Shown: piece after piece, positions 49,437 to 63,600 of the stretch | How positions within the stretch are numbered: position 1 is the stretch's first letter | Layout: each line of letters begins with the position of its first letter | NCBI RefSeq assembly: GCF_964355755.1 | Contig: NC_092674.1 | Location: 7,631,001-7,695,000, forward strand | Length of the DNA: 64,000 nucleotides | Direction: 5' to 3' | DNA from: Antedon mediterranea | Lineage: Eukaryota > Echinodermata > Crinoidea > Comatulida > Antedonidae | Notes under the pieces: model-generated | What the model saw: only the letters and a program-made list of their open reading frames with translations | Database searches by the model: none | What the model was told of the DNA's origin: nothing | Program-made: the position numbers and the translations under genes

Positions 49437-50626
49437 CTCTACTCCTGCCCTACTAACCACTATATCTGGGTGGTTCTCAGTTGTAATGCAACGTTCGTCA
49501 GTAAATAGAATATCTTTTCCTTGTATGATCGTTTTATGTTTAACCAAGCTTCCCGTTTCTTCAATTCCTGAAACTCGATGATTGTTTTAATAGCTTAAAA
49601 TAATTCCTTAGTTTTAATCGGGGGTTAATGCACTGTACGCAGTTTAATTTTGAATAGTTCTTGTTAATATAATATCATTTCCTTGTGATGTATTTTTGAC
49701 GTTTTATGTTTAAACAAGTTTCCTGTTCTTTCAATTTCAGACACCGGACACAGATGATTATTATAATAATATTTAAATTGTTTCCTTTTACGTTACTTGA
49801 ACATTTACTTCTCCATTTCAACTTACAATGTTGTATTTAATATACTTTTTATTTACAGTGATTCCTTAATTATCTGAGGGGCTGATAGGTGAGGAGAAAA
49901 GATGAAGAGGTCACAGGATGATCGAAGATGGGAACCGATGTTAAAAGGAAGAATTTAGATGAGATAGGTAACTCTGACTTCCTCGACCAGTATGATTGGT
50001 ACCACATTTTTTGTGGTTTTCACAACTTAACATAGGGGTCAGCAGGGAAACAATAAACAAAACATGATAACAAAAAACTACTTATGCACACAAATAATAT
50101 AATACAGTTTTGTCTTTCGCACATATATACACATTGTTTTGTTCTTCAGGTTGTTCATGGATTTAGGATCAAAGGTCAGGGAATAAGGTATTTTTTGCTG
50201 TAGAAGCCTAATAGGCGTTATACTAAAACAACGGTACTGAGATCATTTAATAATTTGTAGAGTATTTAAAAATACTCTACCATTTATTATTTTCATTTTA
50301 CTCATTTTTAGCTATATACAGCTTTGAAGCTGTATATTGTAGCTAAAGCTAATTAATTTTAAATACTCTACATTTATTATTTTTAAAACAATGTTTCATG
50401 TGTGGGCCAATCAAGATTAAAACAAATGTTAGGGTAAGAGATCACATGAAAAAAGTATATTAATAGTTATATTACCATCATAATAATCCACATTGTTCTT
50501 TACTAATTCCAGTTATGATTCGAAATGGCCAACTAGGTTAATGTTCTATTGAACACGATATCTCTACTTTAAATTCGAGTGTTTGTTAAAATCATTACGT
50601 TATTTCCAATGCATAATTACCTCTGA
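49437..50626. other. RPTP1 5' flank, no further exon seen
   Basis: Candidate promoter region of RPTP1. Inverted repeats occur at 50258-50280 (GTAGAGTATTT and complement) and 50311-50343 ('gctatatacagctt' and complement). No TATA box or CpG island stands out. Confidence 0.45.
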
Positions 50627-52240
50627 CTAGATGGTTCTCGAATACACAGTAATTTCAGCGTAACAAAACTTGCGATTTCAAATGTGGTACAGCAGGACTA
50701 TAATACATTGTCGTTTACAGAAACGAATAAATAGACACGATGATTGATGTAGTCAACTAAAATTAGCACCCTGGGAATTACTTCCGAAGGAGAAACTTAT
50801 CACAAAATGAGTTCAAATTTTTGATTTGGACTCATTTAAAGAAACCCAATTTGTGTTTTGTATGTAACATTAGGGTTGAGGGATGGGAAAGCGTATAGGT
50901 ACAAAAAAGAACAATTTTTAAGTATATTCTTTATCCACTCAGTAACGAAATATTTCTTTCATGTTTTATAGGCCTATAAATAATATAGGCCTACATCTAA
51001 ATACAGTAAAACATTTGCGATTTAATACTTTGTTAAAACTGTCGATTGAAATATTAAAGTACACGATACACCGCTACGACGTTTATATTTTTGGTAATTA
51101 TTAATTAATACAAACGTTGAGAAGTAACTGTCAGTATAAAGTTTATTTGTATATAATAATGTGTTTATATATCTAAAAGTAGAGCCTATCCACAATCTCA
51201 GTAATAAAGTTTATTTGTATATATTTTTATATTACATCTATTCAGTACGAACATTCACAGTAAGAAATGTTCGATTCAAATGAGGACCAACAATAGTTAA
51301 TAGGTATTTACAGTATTTTCGAAGTATTGAGCAAGTTTATTCTCAAAGGGCCCATATATTTACCTACCGTATGTGTTAAACCAAGGGCTCATAAATTTAC
51401 CTACTTGTGTTAAACTCTGGCAGACTGAGAGATTGGGATGTTCCATTCATCGCAAATCAATACATTTGTAGAATCGTATATTAAATCTATCAAAATAGTA
51501 TTTTTTAAAGAAAATCGGACTGACTTCAACATTTGATGCTGTACTCTAGCTGTTCAACCGGTTTTCAGCTATTAAAAACAATTATCGTAGGAGGAGATAG
51601 GAAAATGCGAAGCCTCCTCGCATTTTTGTGGCGGGTATTTTTCAAGATGGACATCCATTAGACAGTGTATACCACGATCGGAAAACACCCCTCTTTGGGG
51701 CAAATCGTTGAACCTAAATTCGTTTTAATCGTCAATAACGAATTATCTAACTTAATTTAATTAGTAAATAGGGTTAAATCAGGTGGTTAAAATCAGTACC
51801 GACGCGCGATTTACCGAATTTTGCCCTTATGTAAATTTATATATAGATATTCTTTATCCTCTGAGTAACGAAATATTTTTTTTCATGTTTTATAGGCCTA
51901 TAAATAATATACCTCTAAATACAGTAAAACATTTGCGATTTAATACTTTGTTAAAACTGTCACTGTCATAATCGATTGAAATATTAAAGTATATGTCACG
52001 ATACACCACTACGACGTTTATATTATTGGTAATTATTAATTAATACAAACGTTGAGAAGGAACTGTCAGTATAAAGTTTATAACTAATTACCTAACTTAA
52101 TTTAATTAGTAAACAGGGTTACATCAGGTGTTTAAAATCAGTACCGAAAGTACGAACCAACTTTATATACCATCGAGTAAAAATTCTAGAAGTATGGCGC
52201 GATTTACCGAATTTTGCCTTTACGTAAATTTATATATAGA
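50627..52240 (-). mobile_element. Helitron-like non-autonomous element, copy 3
   Basis: Starts at the plus-strand 'ctagatggttctcg' and ends at 'aaatttatatatagat', bordered by A and T as in the other copies. A second internal copy of the TCTATATATA end at about 51854 and a repeated block ('taacgaaatattt' at 50943 and 51867) suggest two fused or nested copies. Confidence 0.62.
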
Positions 52241-55200
52241 TGAGTAGTACAAATCATGTACCAAAAACTTATTTTCTATATATTAGATTCCTTTGCTTTC
52301 TGTTGTTTGTATCCTGAATTAAATGCTATTGAATTACATAAGGAATAAGCATACCATTATTCTAAGGACTACTCAGGCTCTAAAGTTGGCAATTAAGGAA
52401 GCGATTGGAAGAGACAACAAAGCCGATAATAACGAGGAAACAATAATAACAAATCAAATATTTCTGACATTGAAGGTCAAATAAGGGAATAATGTTTTTA
52501 AACAATTTGGAATATTAATTGAAAAATGTATCAATGTGACAACATGTTGAAATTAATTCGCTAACAACATGAGACAGAAGATACTCTAGTTCAATCTAAT
52601 TTTCTATTCAGTAATAATGTAATTATTATAGCATAATACATTATCTGATATTGAGGGAGGTGTTTATTCGAATAAATACGGTATATAAAATATAATGTAT
52701 TACTATGATGAATGACAACATACAACTTACATAAACAAACATACATAAACTACTGAAATTACTGGACACGCAGTTAGTGTACACGTCCAATTCGTTATGA
52801 ATACGTCATGTACAGGGAAAAATGGAAAAGCCCAGAATATGCCACAAAGAAACTTTAAAACGTGGAGGACTCGCTGCCTAAATTGTAAAGGTGTGACAGG
52901 GCCTTTAGGGTTTAAAATAAATGGTTCACAAAAAATATTTTTGTTTTGTAATGCATATATATAATTAGCTCTTTAATTTTCCTTACTGATTTAGTTTTTT
53001 GATTATTTTATTTTGTATCTCCATTGAGATCCTGAAACTGATACCAACAGCATTGTCATTTTTTCAGTATTTTGCTTTTGATTTATAAATTATTCATAAA
53101 TATTACTTTCCTGCATAGTGTTTTATATAATATTATTATCATGTTAAATTATCATATTTTAACTTTTCGTGTAAACTATTATATGTACCGTTGTTTTGTG
53201 AACTGTTGAGGGCATCATGTATGTCAGCCTATGCCGTTTTGAGTTACCCTCGTTAAACAAAGAAAAATTCAATAACATGTAAAACTAATCTTAACAGCGC
53301 ATGAGAAGAAACATTCAATCAAGTGTTGTCGGTAATATATTTGGTATATTTCACAGTTTATTATCGTATCACATGATATTTATACTCCTTCAAACGTTAT
53401 TTATTCTATACAGAATAGTATAGCTAGACCTATGCAAGTGCACATATGCCTAGACGAACATCAGTAGGCCTATAGCACTATACTCAATACTCAACAATAG
53501 GGGCTACTATCTATAGTCACATTCCAACAGGCAGCGTCTGTTAGACTAGGCTCTAGAAAACGTATAGGTTAACAAATGGCATGATACTTACTTAAATCAA
53601 GTGAAAATTGTTCTGCAATCGACCAGCATTAGGAAAATGTAGGCTTACACACTTTGATAGATAATGTTTTAAACTTCGCGCTAACTTGCTACGACACGTC
53701 ATTTCAACTCAGGGCCTGCGGGCCGGCTGCAATATAATTGCATTAGCATCATGATTGTACTGTAGATTCATTGTCAATATTCATTAATCCACAGTATACC
53801 AGTCCGTTGTAAACCGATATTATCCTTGTTGACGGAAACAATCAGTCTTTAATTCATGCTATTCTCCAAATTCAACTCATAACATGCATTATTTAGTAAA
53901 CGTAACGTAACGTTCTTGTTTTGGTTGCTCTACGTTGTTTTTGTCGTCGGTAAAAATTTGAAAAGCCCGGCTCTTTGTCCAGTCGTTATCATAAAGTCAA
54001 ACAACAATAAAAGAGGCCACCAGTTGTCAGAAAAAACAAGAATTACTTATAAGCAGCGCACTTATTATTTATTTATTTATTTTATATTACTATTCTTCTT
54101 TCTTAATTTATCTTATTTCAACATTATAGTAGTATTATACTGACGACGGAATAGTTTCTGAGAACCACTGATACGAAGTGAATTTAAATAAAATACTTCT
54201 TACAGAATATAATGAATGTATAAGCTTTTATTACCGAAAGAAGTAGTAAGTATAATATTATTAAGCAAAATCTTAATTAAAATATGATTTCATAAATAAT
54301 AATAACCAGTTCAAAACGTAACATGACACACTCGCCTGTGCCTAGTTAGAATTGATAGTGTAATGTACAGAGCAATTTGATAATGATTTAAAGCTATTTA
54401 GGATATAAAAACTTTATTTATTTAACATCTTATTTTTATCATTTTTTAGAAGTAAAAACAGTAAATGTTGTCGATAAAGAAAGCACAGGGCAGATCGGTG
54501 TTGGATGGAGGCGGAATTATTTTTTTCCATTATTTCGCTGATTTTCAACGGACAATTAACACCTACAGCTCGTTTTCTTACTCCAAAAAAAAACGGACAT
54601 TCACTGTTATAATACAAAAAGCTTTGATTATTTACATCCTATAAAGACTCATATAAACATATACTCGCTTGTATGCAGTATATATTAATTTTATGTTCCA
54701 ATATTACATAAAGAACTCCTTCTGAAATTTGTCATACTCCATTTTATGTTCATTTTACCGCATTTTTAGTTTAGATTGAATAAGAAAGTTTCTTTTCTAA
54801 GATATATTGTCGCCGCCTCCCCCCCCCCCACAATAAAAAAACAAAATAGTCAGTTAAATTTAAAAAAAAACGCATTAGTAGGCAGCCAATTTTGGTAAAT
54901 ATATATTTTGTCGATCCAATTTTTGATAGAAGTGAATAATTATTATGTGACATTAAATTGGCATATTTTAAAAATGATTTTGTTTTCAGGAGGACAAACT
55001 TAACACAAAACAGTTAATTCAAACAAACTGAATTACACAGGGCTGTCCATTTGAAGATTAGTACAACATTAATACACGCTTTTCCATGAGTTCTTGTCTT
55101 ATTTAACTATTCAAAATGGTCCATGGTTATAACAATTTAAATCCAAATGATTACTTTACATTCAATAAGGAAAATAGAACACGAGGATATATTTCATTGT

Positions 55201-55384
55201 CGAAAAATGTAACAATTTACTTCCGGTTACAGTAAATTCTAAGTTAAAAACACAAATAGAAAGAGACTACAACCATAGAGAGCCAAATAACAATAAGAAG
55301 AATTGATGGTCACAAAAGTGGAAGCTTAAGAAATATGAATAAAAAATGAATTAAATCCATTTAACAATTGTATTTAGTATTATT
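52241..55384. other. intergenic between the two RPTP genes
   Basis: No supportable exon. Contains repeat relics (52630-52690, 'tttattcgaataaatacgg') and a poly-C tract near 54820-54829. It separates the RPTP2 3' end from the RPTP1 5' region. Confidence 0.6.
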
Positions 55385-56888
55385 TTACTTTACGTTAGCA
55401 TATTCCTCGTACATTTTCAGATAACACAGGGCAGCATCGTAGCAAAAGCTGTACTGAACCTATAAATACAACATTAAACACTATTACTATTATCAAATAA
55501 AGCTCTAGTTTAATGTTCTAAAAGTGATGTGCCAAAATATTGTAGTGATATGACATCACTATGTCCATATATGGGCACATCGCATTTTGTGTCACATAAA
55601 GTTGATATTGTAGACGATTACTTCGAAAGGCTTCAGATTCTGAAGTAGTTTGATAAGATGTAGATTTTTTTGGTTTATTTTATTTACGACATAAACAAAA
55701 TTGTTTTGTTTTGCAATGAATGTCTTTTTGGCGATTCAGCTTTAAAGCACCCATTGGGTTAATTGAGTTTGAGAGCACACATTCAACGAATTTTAAACAA
55801 AAGTAATTGTTAAAATGTATAAGAAATTAAACGAAAATAATCGTTGGTATGATAGAAATTCAAGAAAGATAAGAGAGACAATAAGACGCAATAAAAAGAA
55901 ACTACCTCAGAGTCCACCACAGTAGGACATGCTGACCTCAGTGTTTTAAGTGTTTGGGATACATCCACCACCTTGTCTTCTCGCATTTTCTGTATCACTG
56001 AATAAACTAGGCAAAATAATCCAGATCTACCAAAATCATCCCTATTGCATAAATGCATTGTATTAATAAACCAATACAGCCGTATTAGAATAGAAATACC
56101 AGGGAAGAGTGAAATTACCTTCACTCTTCACCAACTTGACGCCAAGTTGTTACTGTAACAAATTGTTTTGTTGTGAAAAAGAGAAATACATGTTTATCAC
56201 AGTGGAAAAGCATTTATCATATAAAATAATTATTTCAGTTAATTTTACTTTTTGATTTTACTTACATGCAATGAACAGAGATTGGTGAAGTATCATCTCG
56301 TTCCATTATTTTCATAATGATTTTAACAAATGCATCAACTTCTGGAACAGGTTCGTTTTTTGGCCATTGGTTAACCTCATACTGAACAATGTGTCGTTTT
56401 CCATCATCCTTAATGAAAAAAACAAATCAATGAATCAATTCCATATTTACAGTAAGAAGATACAGGAAATGATGGTTGATAAGCAGACGATTGATTTAAA
56501 TCACCATCTCATTTATTAAATTAAAATAGGTTACTACGATTACTTATAATTATTTCGTTTCAATTATTTCATTGATAAGTAATCTATAATATATGGCATT
56601 ATTCACTGACTTTACAAAAAAACAAATATTAACCTTTTCTAAGACGATTCGTCTCTCATTCATAAATTCATTCTGATAATTTGATTTGACAGTGACTGTA
56701 TATTCACCAAATGTTTGTTTCTGATTGATCTTTTTTGGGAGGTACAGTGCACTCGTTATATCTTCCATCTCATTTAGCTGTACTGTGACGTCACATCTAT
56801 AGTCAAACACTAAACGCCAGAAATCCATAGTATTGTTAGTATGCGATGGCGTCTGAGTAACGATAAAAGCACGATGATCACTGTACCG
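55385..56888 (-). CDS. RPTP2 D2-type pseudophosphatase core, C-terminal four exons
   Basis: Opens RYSDHRAFIVTQTPSHTNN, then FWRLVFDYRCDVTVQLNEM, VNQWPKNEP and VHCMDDFGRSGLFCLVYS. It ends EEYANVK and a TAA. Within the P-loop the catalytic Cys and Arg persist, but SAG has become MDD, placing acid groups in the phosphate pocket. Catalysis is very unlikely; phosphotyrosine binding would also be hindered. Confidence 0.85.
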
Positions 56889-59800
56889 CTTCGGAATAAA
56901 ACAACATAAACATTAATTGAAAAAAACACGATTATACAAAACAAAAGAGAAAATGTGGGGGATACTTGCGCATGTGTCTTTTTATATCGTTGTATAATAC
57001 TGTAAATTATTTTATTCGAAAGAAATCGCTCTTGACCAAAAAGGTAGTGTCGATAGAGTAGATAATTCTGTTTTTACAATAACACATTTTATGAAAAATC
57101 TGAATCTTAATGACATCTGGAGAAAAAATAACCCGGATACATGTCAATTCACATGGCGAAGGAAATCCACCCAAACGTACAGAAGGTTGGACTATTTTTT
57201 TATATCTAACGACTTATGTGAATATGTTAACACATGTGATATCAGGCCGTCAATCATGTCTGATCACCAAGCCATATCCTTAAAAATAAGTTTAACTAAT
57301 GAAGAAAGAGGCCCAGGATTATGGAAAATGAACAATTCTCACTTAGATAATGAAGATTATATAAACAACATCAAAAACATAATAGAAAGAGCTAGATTAG
57401 AAGAACTTAACCCAAAGGATAAATGGGAAATGATTAAAGTAAAAATAAAGGAATTCTCCATAAAATATGGGAAAATGAAAAATAAAAATAAATGCAAAAG
57501 AAAAGAAATACTTCAACAGGAAATTGCTATCATTAATGATTTAATTATGAAAAAGGATAATACTGATAATAATATCCAGTATGAAACAGAATTATATCAA
57601 AAAAAGAATGAACTTGAGCAAATTTACCTATTGGAAGCTAAAGGCGCTCAAATTAGGTCAAGAGTAAAGTGGATAGAAGATGGCGAACGAAACACTAAAT
57701 ACTTTCTTGGTTTAGAGAAAAATAATAGTAATAAAAAACATATTAAAAAATTAAAAAAACAGGACGGATCCATTATATCAAATTCCACAGAGATATTGAA
57801 GGAAGAGGTTAATTTCTTCAAAAAAATATATGCAAAACAAGATGTTCCTTACAAATCAATTGATAAGGAGCCTCGCTCCTAGTTGGTTCGAGGCCGACTC
57901 GCTCCTAGTTCTGGTGGTGGAACAAGTCTTCTCGGATAAGGACTATAAACCGTAGGTCCAGTGTACACAGTTATAACCTGTGTGTACTTTAAAGAAACCC
58001 AGTTCATTATTCGAAAAAGAGTAGGGGGTTACCCCGGTGAACTGGTTCACACAATAGCCCCTGTATCAGAGGGATTACCACCTATCTGATAGGACAGTGA
58101 TTAATTCACTATTGGTAATCCTTGGCCACATTGCCTAAAGACATAAAATAAAAAAATAAAATAAGTACCTATCTCATGTTAATTTAACTAAACTCACAGA
58201 GGCAGAACAAGAGATGTGTGAGGGTCATCTCTCTCTCTTCGAATGTGAGCAAGCAATAAAGAAAATGAAAAAAAATAAAGCTCCAGGCAGTGACGGTTTA
58301 ACAGTTGAGTTTTATCAACTCTTCTGGTACCTTATCTGTGACCTTGTTTGTGATGCACTAAATTATGGTTTTGCCACACAAGAAATGTCTGTGTCACAAA
58401 GAAGGGGAATAATCAACCTTATTTACAAAAAAGGTGATCACAAAGATTTAAATAACTGGCGCCCTATCACTTTACTCAATATTGACTACAAAATAGCTTC
58501 TTTTGTTCTTACAACAAGATTACATCGAGTTGCAAAGTATATAATAAACAATGACCAAAAAGGGTATGTAAAAGGTCGCTTTGGTGGTGACAATATAAGA
58601 CTAATAGAGGACATAATTACTTACATGGAAAATGAACAGCTTGAAGGTATACTTATAAGTTTAGATTTCCAAAAAGCATTTGACAGTGTCAATAGATCAT
58701 TTTTAATAGAAGCCTTAAATAAATTCAATTTTGGTATTTCATTTGTGAACTGGGTAAAAGCACTGTATAACAATACAAATTGTATATTCACAAATAATGG
58801 TTGGCAATCAGAAAGTTTTGCAATGCACCAAGGTATTAGACAAGGATGTCCCTTGTCTGCTCTATTGTTTATTTTAGTAGCTGAAGTCCTAGCTACAAAA
58901 ATAAGAGCATGTGATATGGTCAAAGGCCTGATTGTTCCTGCAGGCAATGGTATATTTAAAGATATTAAGATTGCACAGCTAGCAGATGACACTGTGCTTT
59001 TTCTAAAGGATATAAATAGTATAGATAACAGCATAAGTATTATTGAAAAGTTTGGAGAGGTTTCTGGATTAAAATTAAATAAGAATAAAACAAATGCTTT
59101 TTGGCTTGGCAGTTTAAGAGACTGCAAGGACACACATGGTAACATTTCTTGGACATCCACACCAATTCGGATATTAGGTATCTATGTTGGACATGATAAG
59201 GAATATTGTTATCAAAAGAACTGGAAAGAAAAAATAGACGCATTAGAAAATACCCTAAAAACATGGGAGAAAAGACACCTCACTTTTTTTGGAAGAATTA
59301 CTATTGTAAAAACATTAGCGCTCTCAAAAATTATATACAATTCCTGCATTTTGCTAGTACCAGAAAAAGTAATAAAAGAGGTGGATAAATTAATTTTTAA
59401 ATTCATTTGGGAAACTAAGAAAGAGAAAATAAAAAGAAAAACCATGTGTGCCAATTACAGTCAAGGTGGTCTAAAAATGGTAGAATTCAGATCTCAGGTA
59501 ATATCTTTCCAAGTTAAATGGTACAGGAGACTGTATGAAAACGATGATGCCAAATGGAAATATTTACCTACATTTTATATAGAAAAGATAGGCCCAAAAT
59601 CATTAACCTCAAATTTATCAAAAGTTCCGTGTAATATATCCGTACCACCATTTTACCTCTCAGTTATTAAGTCTATAGCAGTAGCTAATGCTTGTAATAA
59701 TAGATTAAATAAGGAACCAATAAGCTATGATGACATTATTAATCAATCATTATGGGGTAATGAGTTTATATGTATTAAAAAGAAGCCGTTATATAACTGT

Positions 59801-60625
59801 AACTGGATTAGTTCAGGGTTTTTAAAAATATATGATGTAATAAATAATAATGTGTTTAAGCCTGCGATAGAGATAAAAAGAAGGTTAAGATGTACACAAA
59901 ATTGGATCAGTGAATATTCATGTATATTGAAAGCCATTCCAAAAGAATGGAAATGTATTTTAAAATCAACACATGACATTAATGTAAATGATATACCTAT
60001 TACAAACAATAAGGTCTTAAATATGACGTCTAGACAATTATATAGATTCATAATAGATGCTCAATATATTACACCTACGGCACAGGTTAAGTGGGAATCC
60101 ATATTTGGTAATATGCCATGGACAAAAATATGGGTTAAGAAAGTTTCTGGTCTTAAAGAAAAAAAACTGGCACATTTTAATTTTAAATTGTTGCACAGAA
60201 TATTGCCAACAAATGAAAGATTACATAGGTGGAGACTTGTAAATTCCCCATGTTGTGACACATGCAATGTTATTGAGAATGATAAACATATGTTAGTAGA
60301 GTGCATAACAGTAAAATGTTTATGGAGAGAGATAAACGAAATAATTAGAGCAGTAAGCATACATATTCCTGTTTTTTCTTTCAAAAGACTTTTTTTGAAA
60401 CTGACAATAATTACGTAAATAAATTATACACTTTAGGAGCATTTTGTATTTATAAAGTAAAGATATTAAGTTTATTGGAAAAAGAAAAAAAAATCAATCT
60501 CCTACAAATGTTTAAATCTGAAAAAAAGATAAGAAATATGTAAATCTGCAGGTATACTGTATATGCTCAACCAGATTAAGGAAGAAAATATGTAAATGAG
60601 ATACCATGAATGATGAATCTATTAT

Positions 60626-60671
<46 letters not shown>

Positions 60672-63600
60672 TTTTTTTGTTTTTTTTTTTCTTGCTACTA
60701 TACTGTATGTTTTGTAAACATGTATACCTTGATGATTTGAAAACAAAAAGACAAAATGTGAAAAGCTTTTTATAGATTGATGATAAAAAAAAATGATGAA
60801 GGATAAGAAGGTTTAGGTTTAAGTGGGGAAGTGTTTTCATCAAAGCTTTCATATTATAGGTATATACCGTATATATGTAATTTGCACATTCTTACTGCAT
60901 GTGGAATTTTGAAATGATAAAATGGTTAAAAAGAAAAAAAAGAATGTCTAATTTTTTTAATGGATCATTAAACACAAATGTTGTTAAATGATAATGTATG
61001 TATAAAAAAATAATAGAATAAATAATAAGTAAAAAAAAAATAATTGAATGAACCCACATAGGAAAAAAAAAAGTTAAATGAAACTTTGATGGGTTATACT
61101 GTAGATGCAAAAAAGGATAATCTGTTGGAAATAAATTTTGTAAACATTTAAAGATCAAAAAAATCAATGTTAAAGGATGAGGAAAATATAATGTTAACAG
61201 TAAAAAGTTAGTAAGTAATTAGTATAACAGAGAATATGCATTGTTTAAATGAAAATATGTTTGCATAGATAAATCCAAAGAAAAATAAAATGGGACAAAC
61301 CCATGGGATGGATTTATTAAACATAAACGTATTATATTTGTATGAAATAAATATGCATGTAGATGAAAAAAAAAACAAAAACAACTATGTAAGAAAAAAT
61401 AAGCTTTGTTAATGAAAATGTGTTATAGATAATATGTATAAAAAGAGGAAACTATGTAATCAATGTGGTTAAATGATAATGTATGTATAAACAAAATAAT
61501 ATATGGAAATAGTTTTTTTTTTTAAAGAAAATAAGTAAAAAAAAAAAAAAAAGTGGAATGAATCCACATAAGAGAAGAAAGTAAAAAAGTTAAATGAAAA
61601 TTTAAGAAGTTATAGATGCAAAAAAGGATCTGCTGGTTTTGTAAACATTAAAGAACAAAAATATTAATATTAATGTTAAAGGATGAGAACAATATTATGT
61701 TAACAGTAAACATGTAGTAAGTAATGAGTATAACAGAGAATATGCATTGTTAAATGAAAATGTGGTAGATGAAAAAATCAAAAACAACTATGTAAGAAAA
61801 AAAAATAAGCTTGTTAATGAAAATGTGTTACAGATAATATGTTTAAGCAATGTGATAATATGTAAACAAATGAATAAATAAGCATATGTATACAGATGAT
61901 TAAACAAACATTGTAACTATAATGATATGTGAAAAATATATGTAAAGAGAACAGTGGTTTGTAAATAAAAGTGGGATGAACCCACATAAGATAAAAAAAA
62001 AAAAGAAATCGCTCTGTCTATCTTACTACGAGTAAACCTACAATGCCTACTGTACGTCATTTTTGTGTTTCTTAAATGTATCAAGATGATTTGAAAGGTT
62101 AAAATAACAAAGTATATTGTGCCATTTTCTAATATCAAACTTAAACGAGTTTCCACATGTTCATATTAGAACTCCAATATCAAACTGGCTCAATTTAATT
62201 GTTAATAGATTTAAAAGAGTTTTTCACATTTTCATATTAGAACTTAATATTACATATTGTGAGACTGGTTGTAACGACATCCTCTCCTCAATACATGCTT
62301 TCCCACAACCTGGTACCTACCTCAGCATGTGAAGCGTTAATGTATTCTTCACCAGCGTCAACATTTATTTGGAAACACCGTTTATTTACTGTATTAAATT
62401 AAATAAAAACAAATCATTATTGAGTAATTAATATTGTAGTATTATATTTGATTTTGGTCATCGGCTCAGCAAACTTCAAGTCAAGTCTTCTTTTAATTAA
62501 CAAAAATGGTGTAGGCCTAATTTCACTGCATTTCACAATAATGCTTAAAAACGTTCTTCTTTAAAAAAAAATATTTTTTTATATTTGTATAGACAAAGAA
62601 AATTAAAAAATGTTTCATTATCAATTGTTATCATTTAACATAATCAAATCGTAACATACTAATACTAAGGTATAAAACTTACAGATCAAAACATCTGGTC
62701 GTCTGGCACGTGACGTGTCATCATCCAAATGACGTAGAAGCAAACTGTTTACGGTCTAAAAAGAAAAAAAAGTGAGGCTATTATCTTACGAATTGATTAT
62801 TTGTTATTTTTATGTTACCGTTTTATAATAATTGAAAATCGTGGTTGAGGAAATGAAACCCATAATACACTATTTAGACATGTAATTTACAAGAAAGAAA
62901 TTTAAAAACGTATTATTTATTATTATTAGTGTTGGTATTTATAAATATTTTTATTTCCATATAATATTATTCTCTACCAAGCCTCTTCCTAAAATGCTAC
63001 GTTTTCCTAAAACAGGTGGAGGAGGAAGGAAGGTTGATCTATTGTATGTAGGCCTATATGATTATTTTTAATCTACTACGTCTATATTTTTCTATAATAT
63101 TTATAATTACAGTTTTATTTGTTTTTACTACTGTTAAACTTGTTATTTTAAAAAGGTTTAAAATAAATTTTAATTAAATTAATAAATCAGTACCTCAAAT
63201 TCTTTCTTGAAACCGTTCCTGACGCTTGATTGGCGTTTCGTTACATAATCAAGAAGTTGGGACAACTCAATAGGTTTGTATGCTTTGTCATCTAGTTCTG
63301 TGACATCAACAGCATGAGTTGGCACAGGCTCTTGTTCCGGAATTGTTTCGGGAATTGGTTCTATGTATACGGGCTCAGCAGAAGAAATGACAAGAGCAGA
63401 CATATGCATTTCATATGCACCTTGATCATTAACATGATCTTGTTTATGTTCGGGTTCTATGTATACTGGTTCAGCAGCAGAAGACATGGAAACATCAGAC
63501 TTAATGTTTTTATATTCACTTTGCTTTTCCAGATTTGCAACATCATTAACAGGATCCTGTTCAGGCTCAGCGTATATGGGTTCAACAGAAGATGTGGCAC

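Larger units (their letters stand above)
57033..62003 (+). mobile_element. 5'-truncated L1/Tx1-like LINE (copy 2), antisense in RPTP2 intron
   Basis: A duplication 'agaaatcgctct' flanks the element at 57021-57032 and 62004-62015. It begins inside the ORF2 endonuclease (DQKGSVDRVDNSVF) and carries the rest of ORF2, a SINE at 57868-58165, and an unusually long A-rich 3' part (60545-62003). It is related to copy 1 along the whole ORF2 but clearly a different subfamily. Confidence 0.85.

Noticed and set aside
61917-62332. Overlapping short frames near the LINE copy 2 end
   Set aside because: They cross the target duplication and the RPTP2 exon border; the exon is read on the minus strand at 62388-62321.
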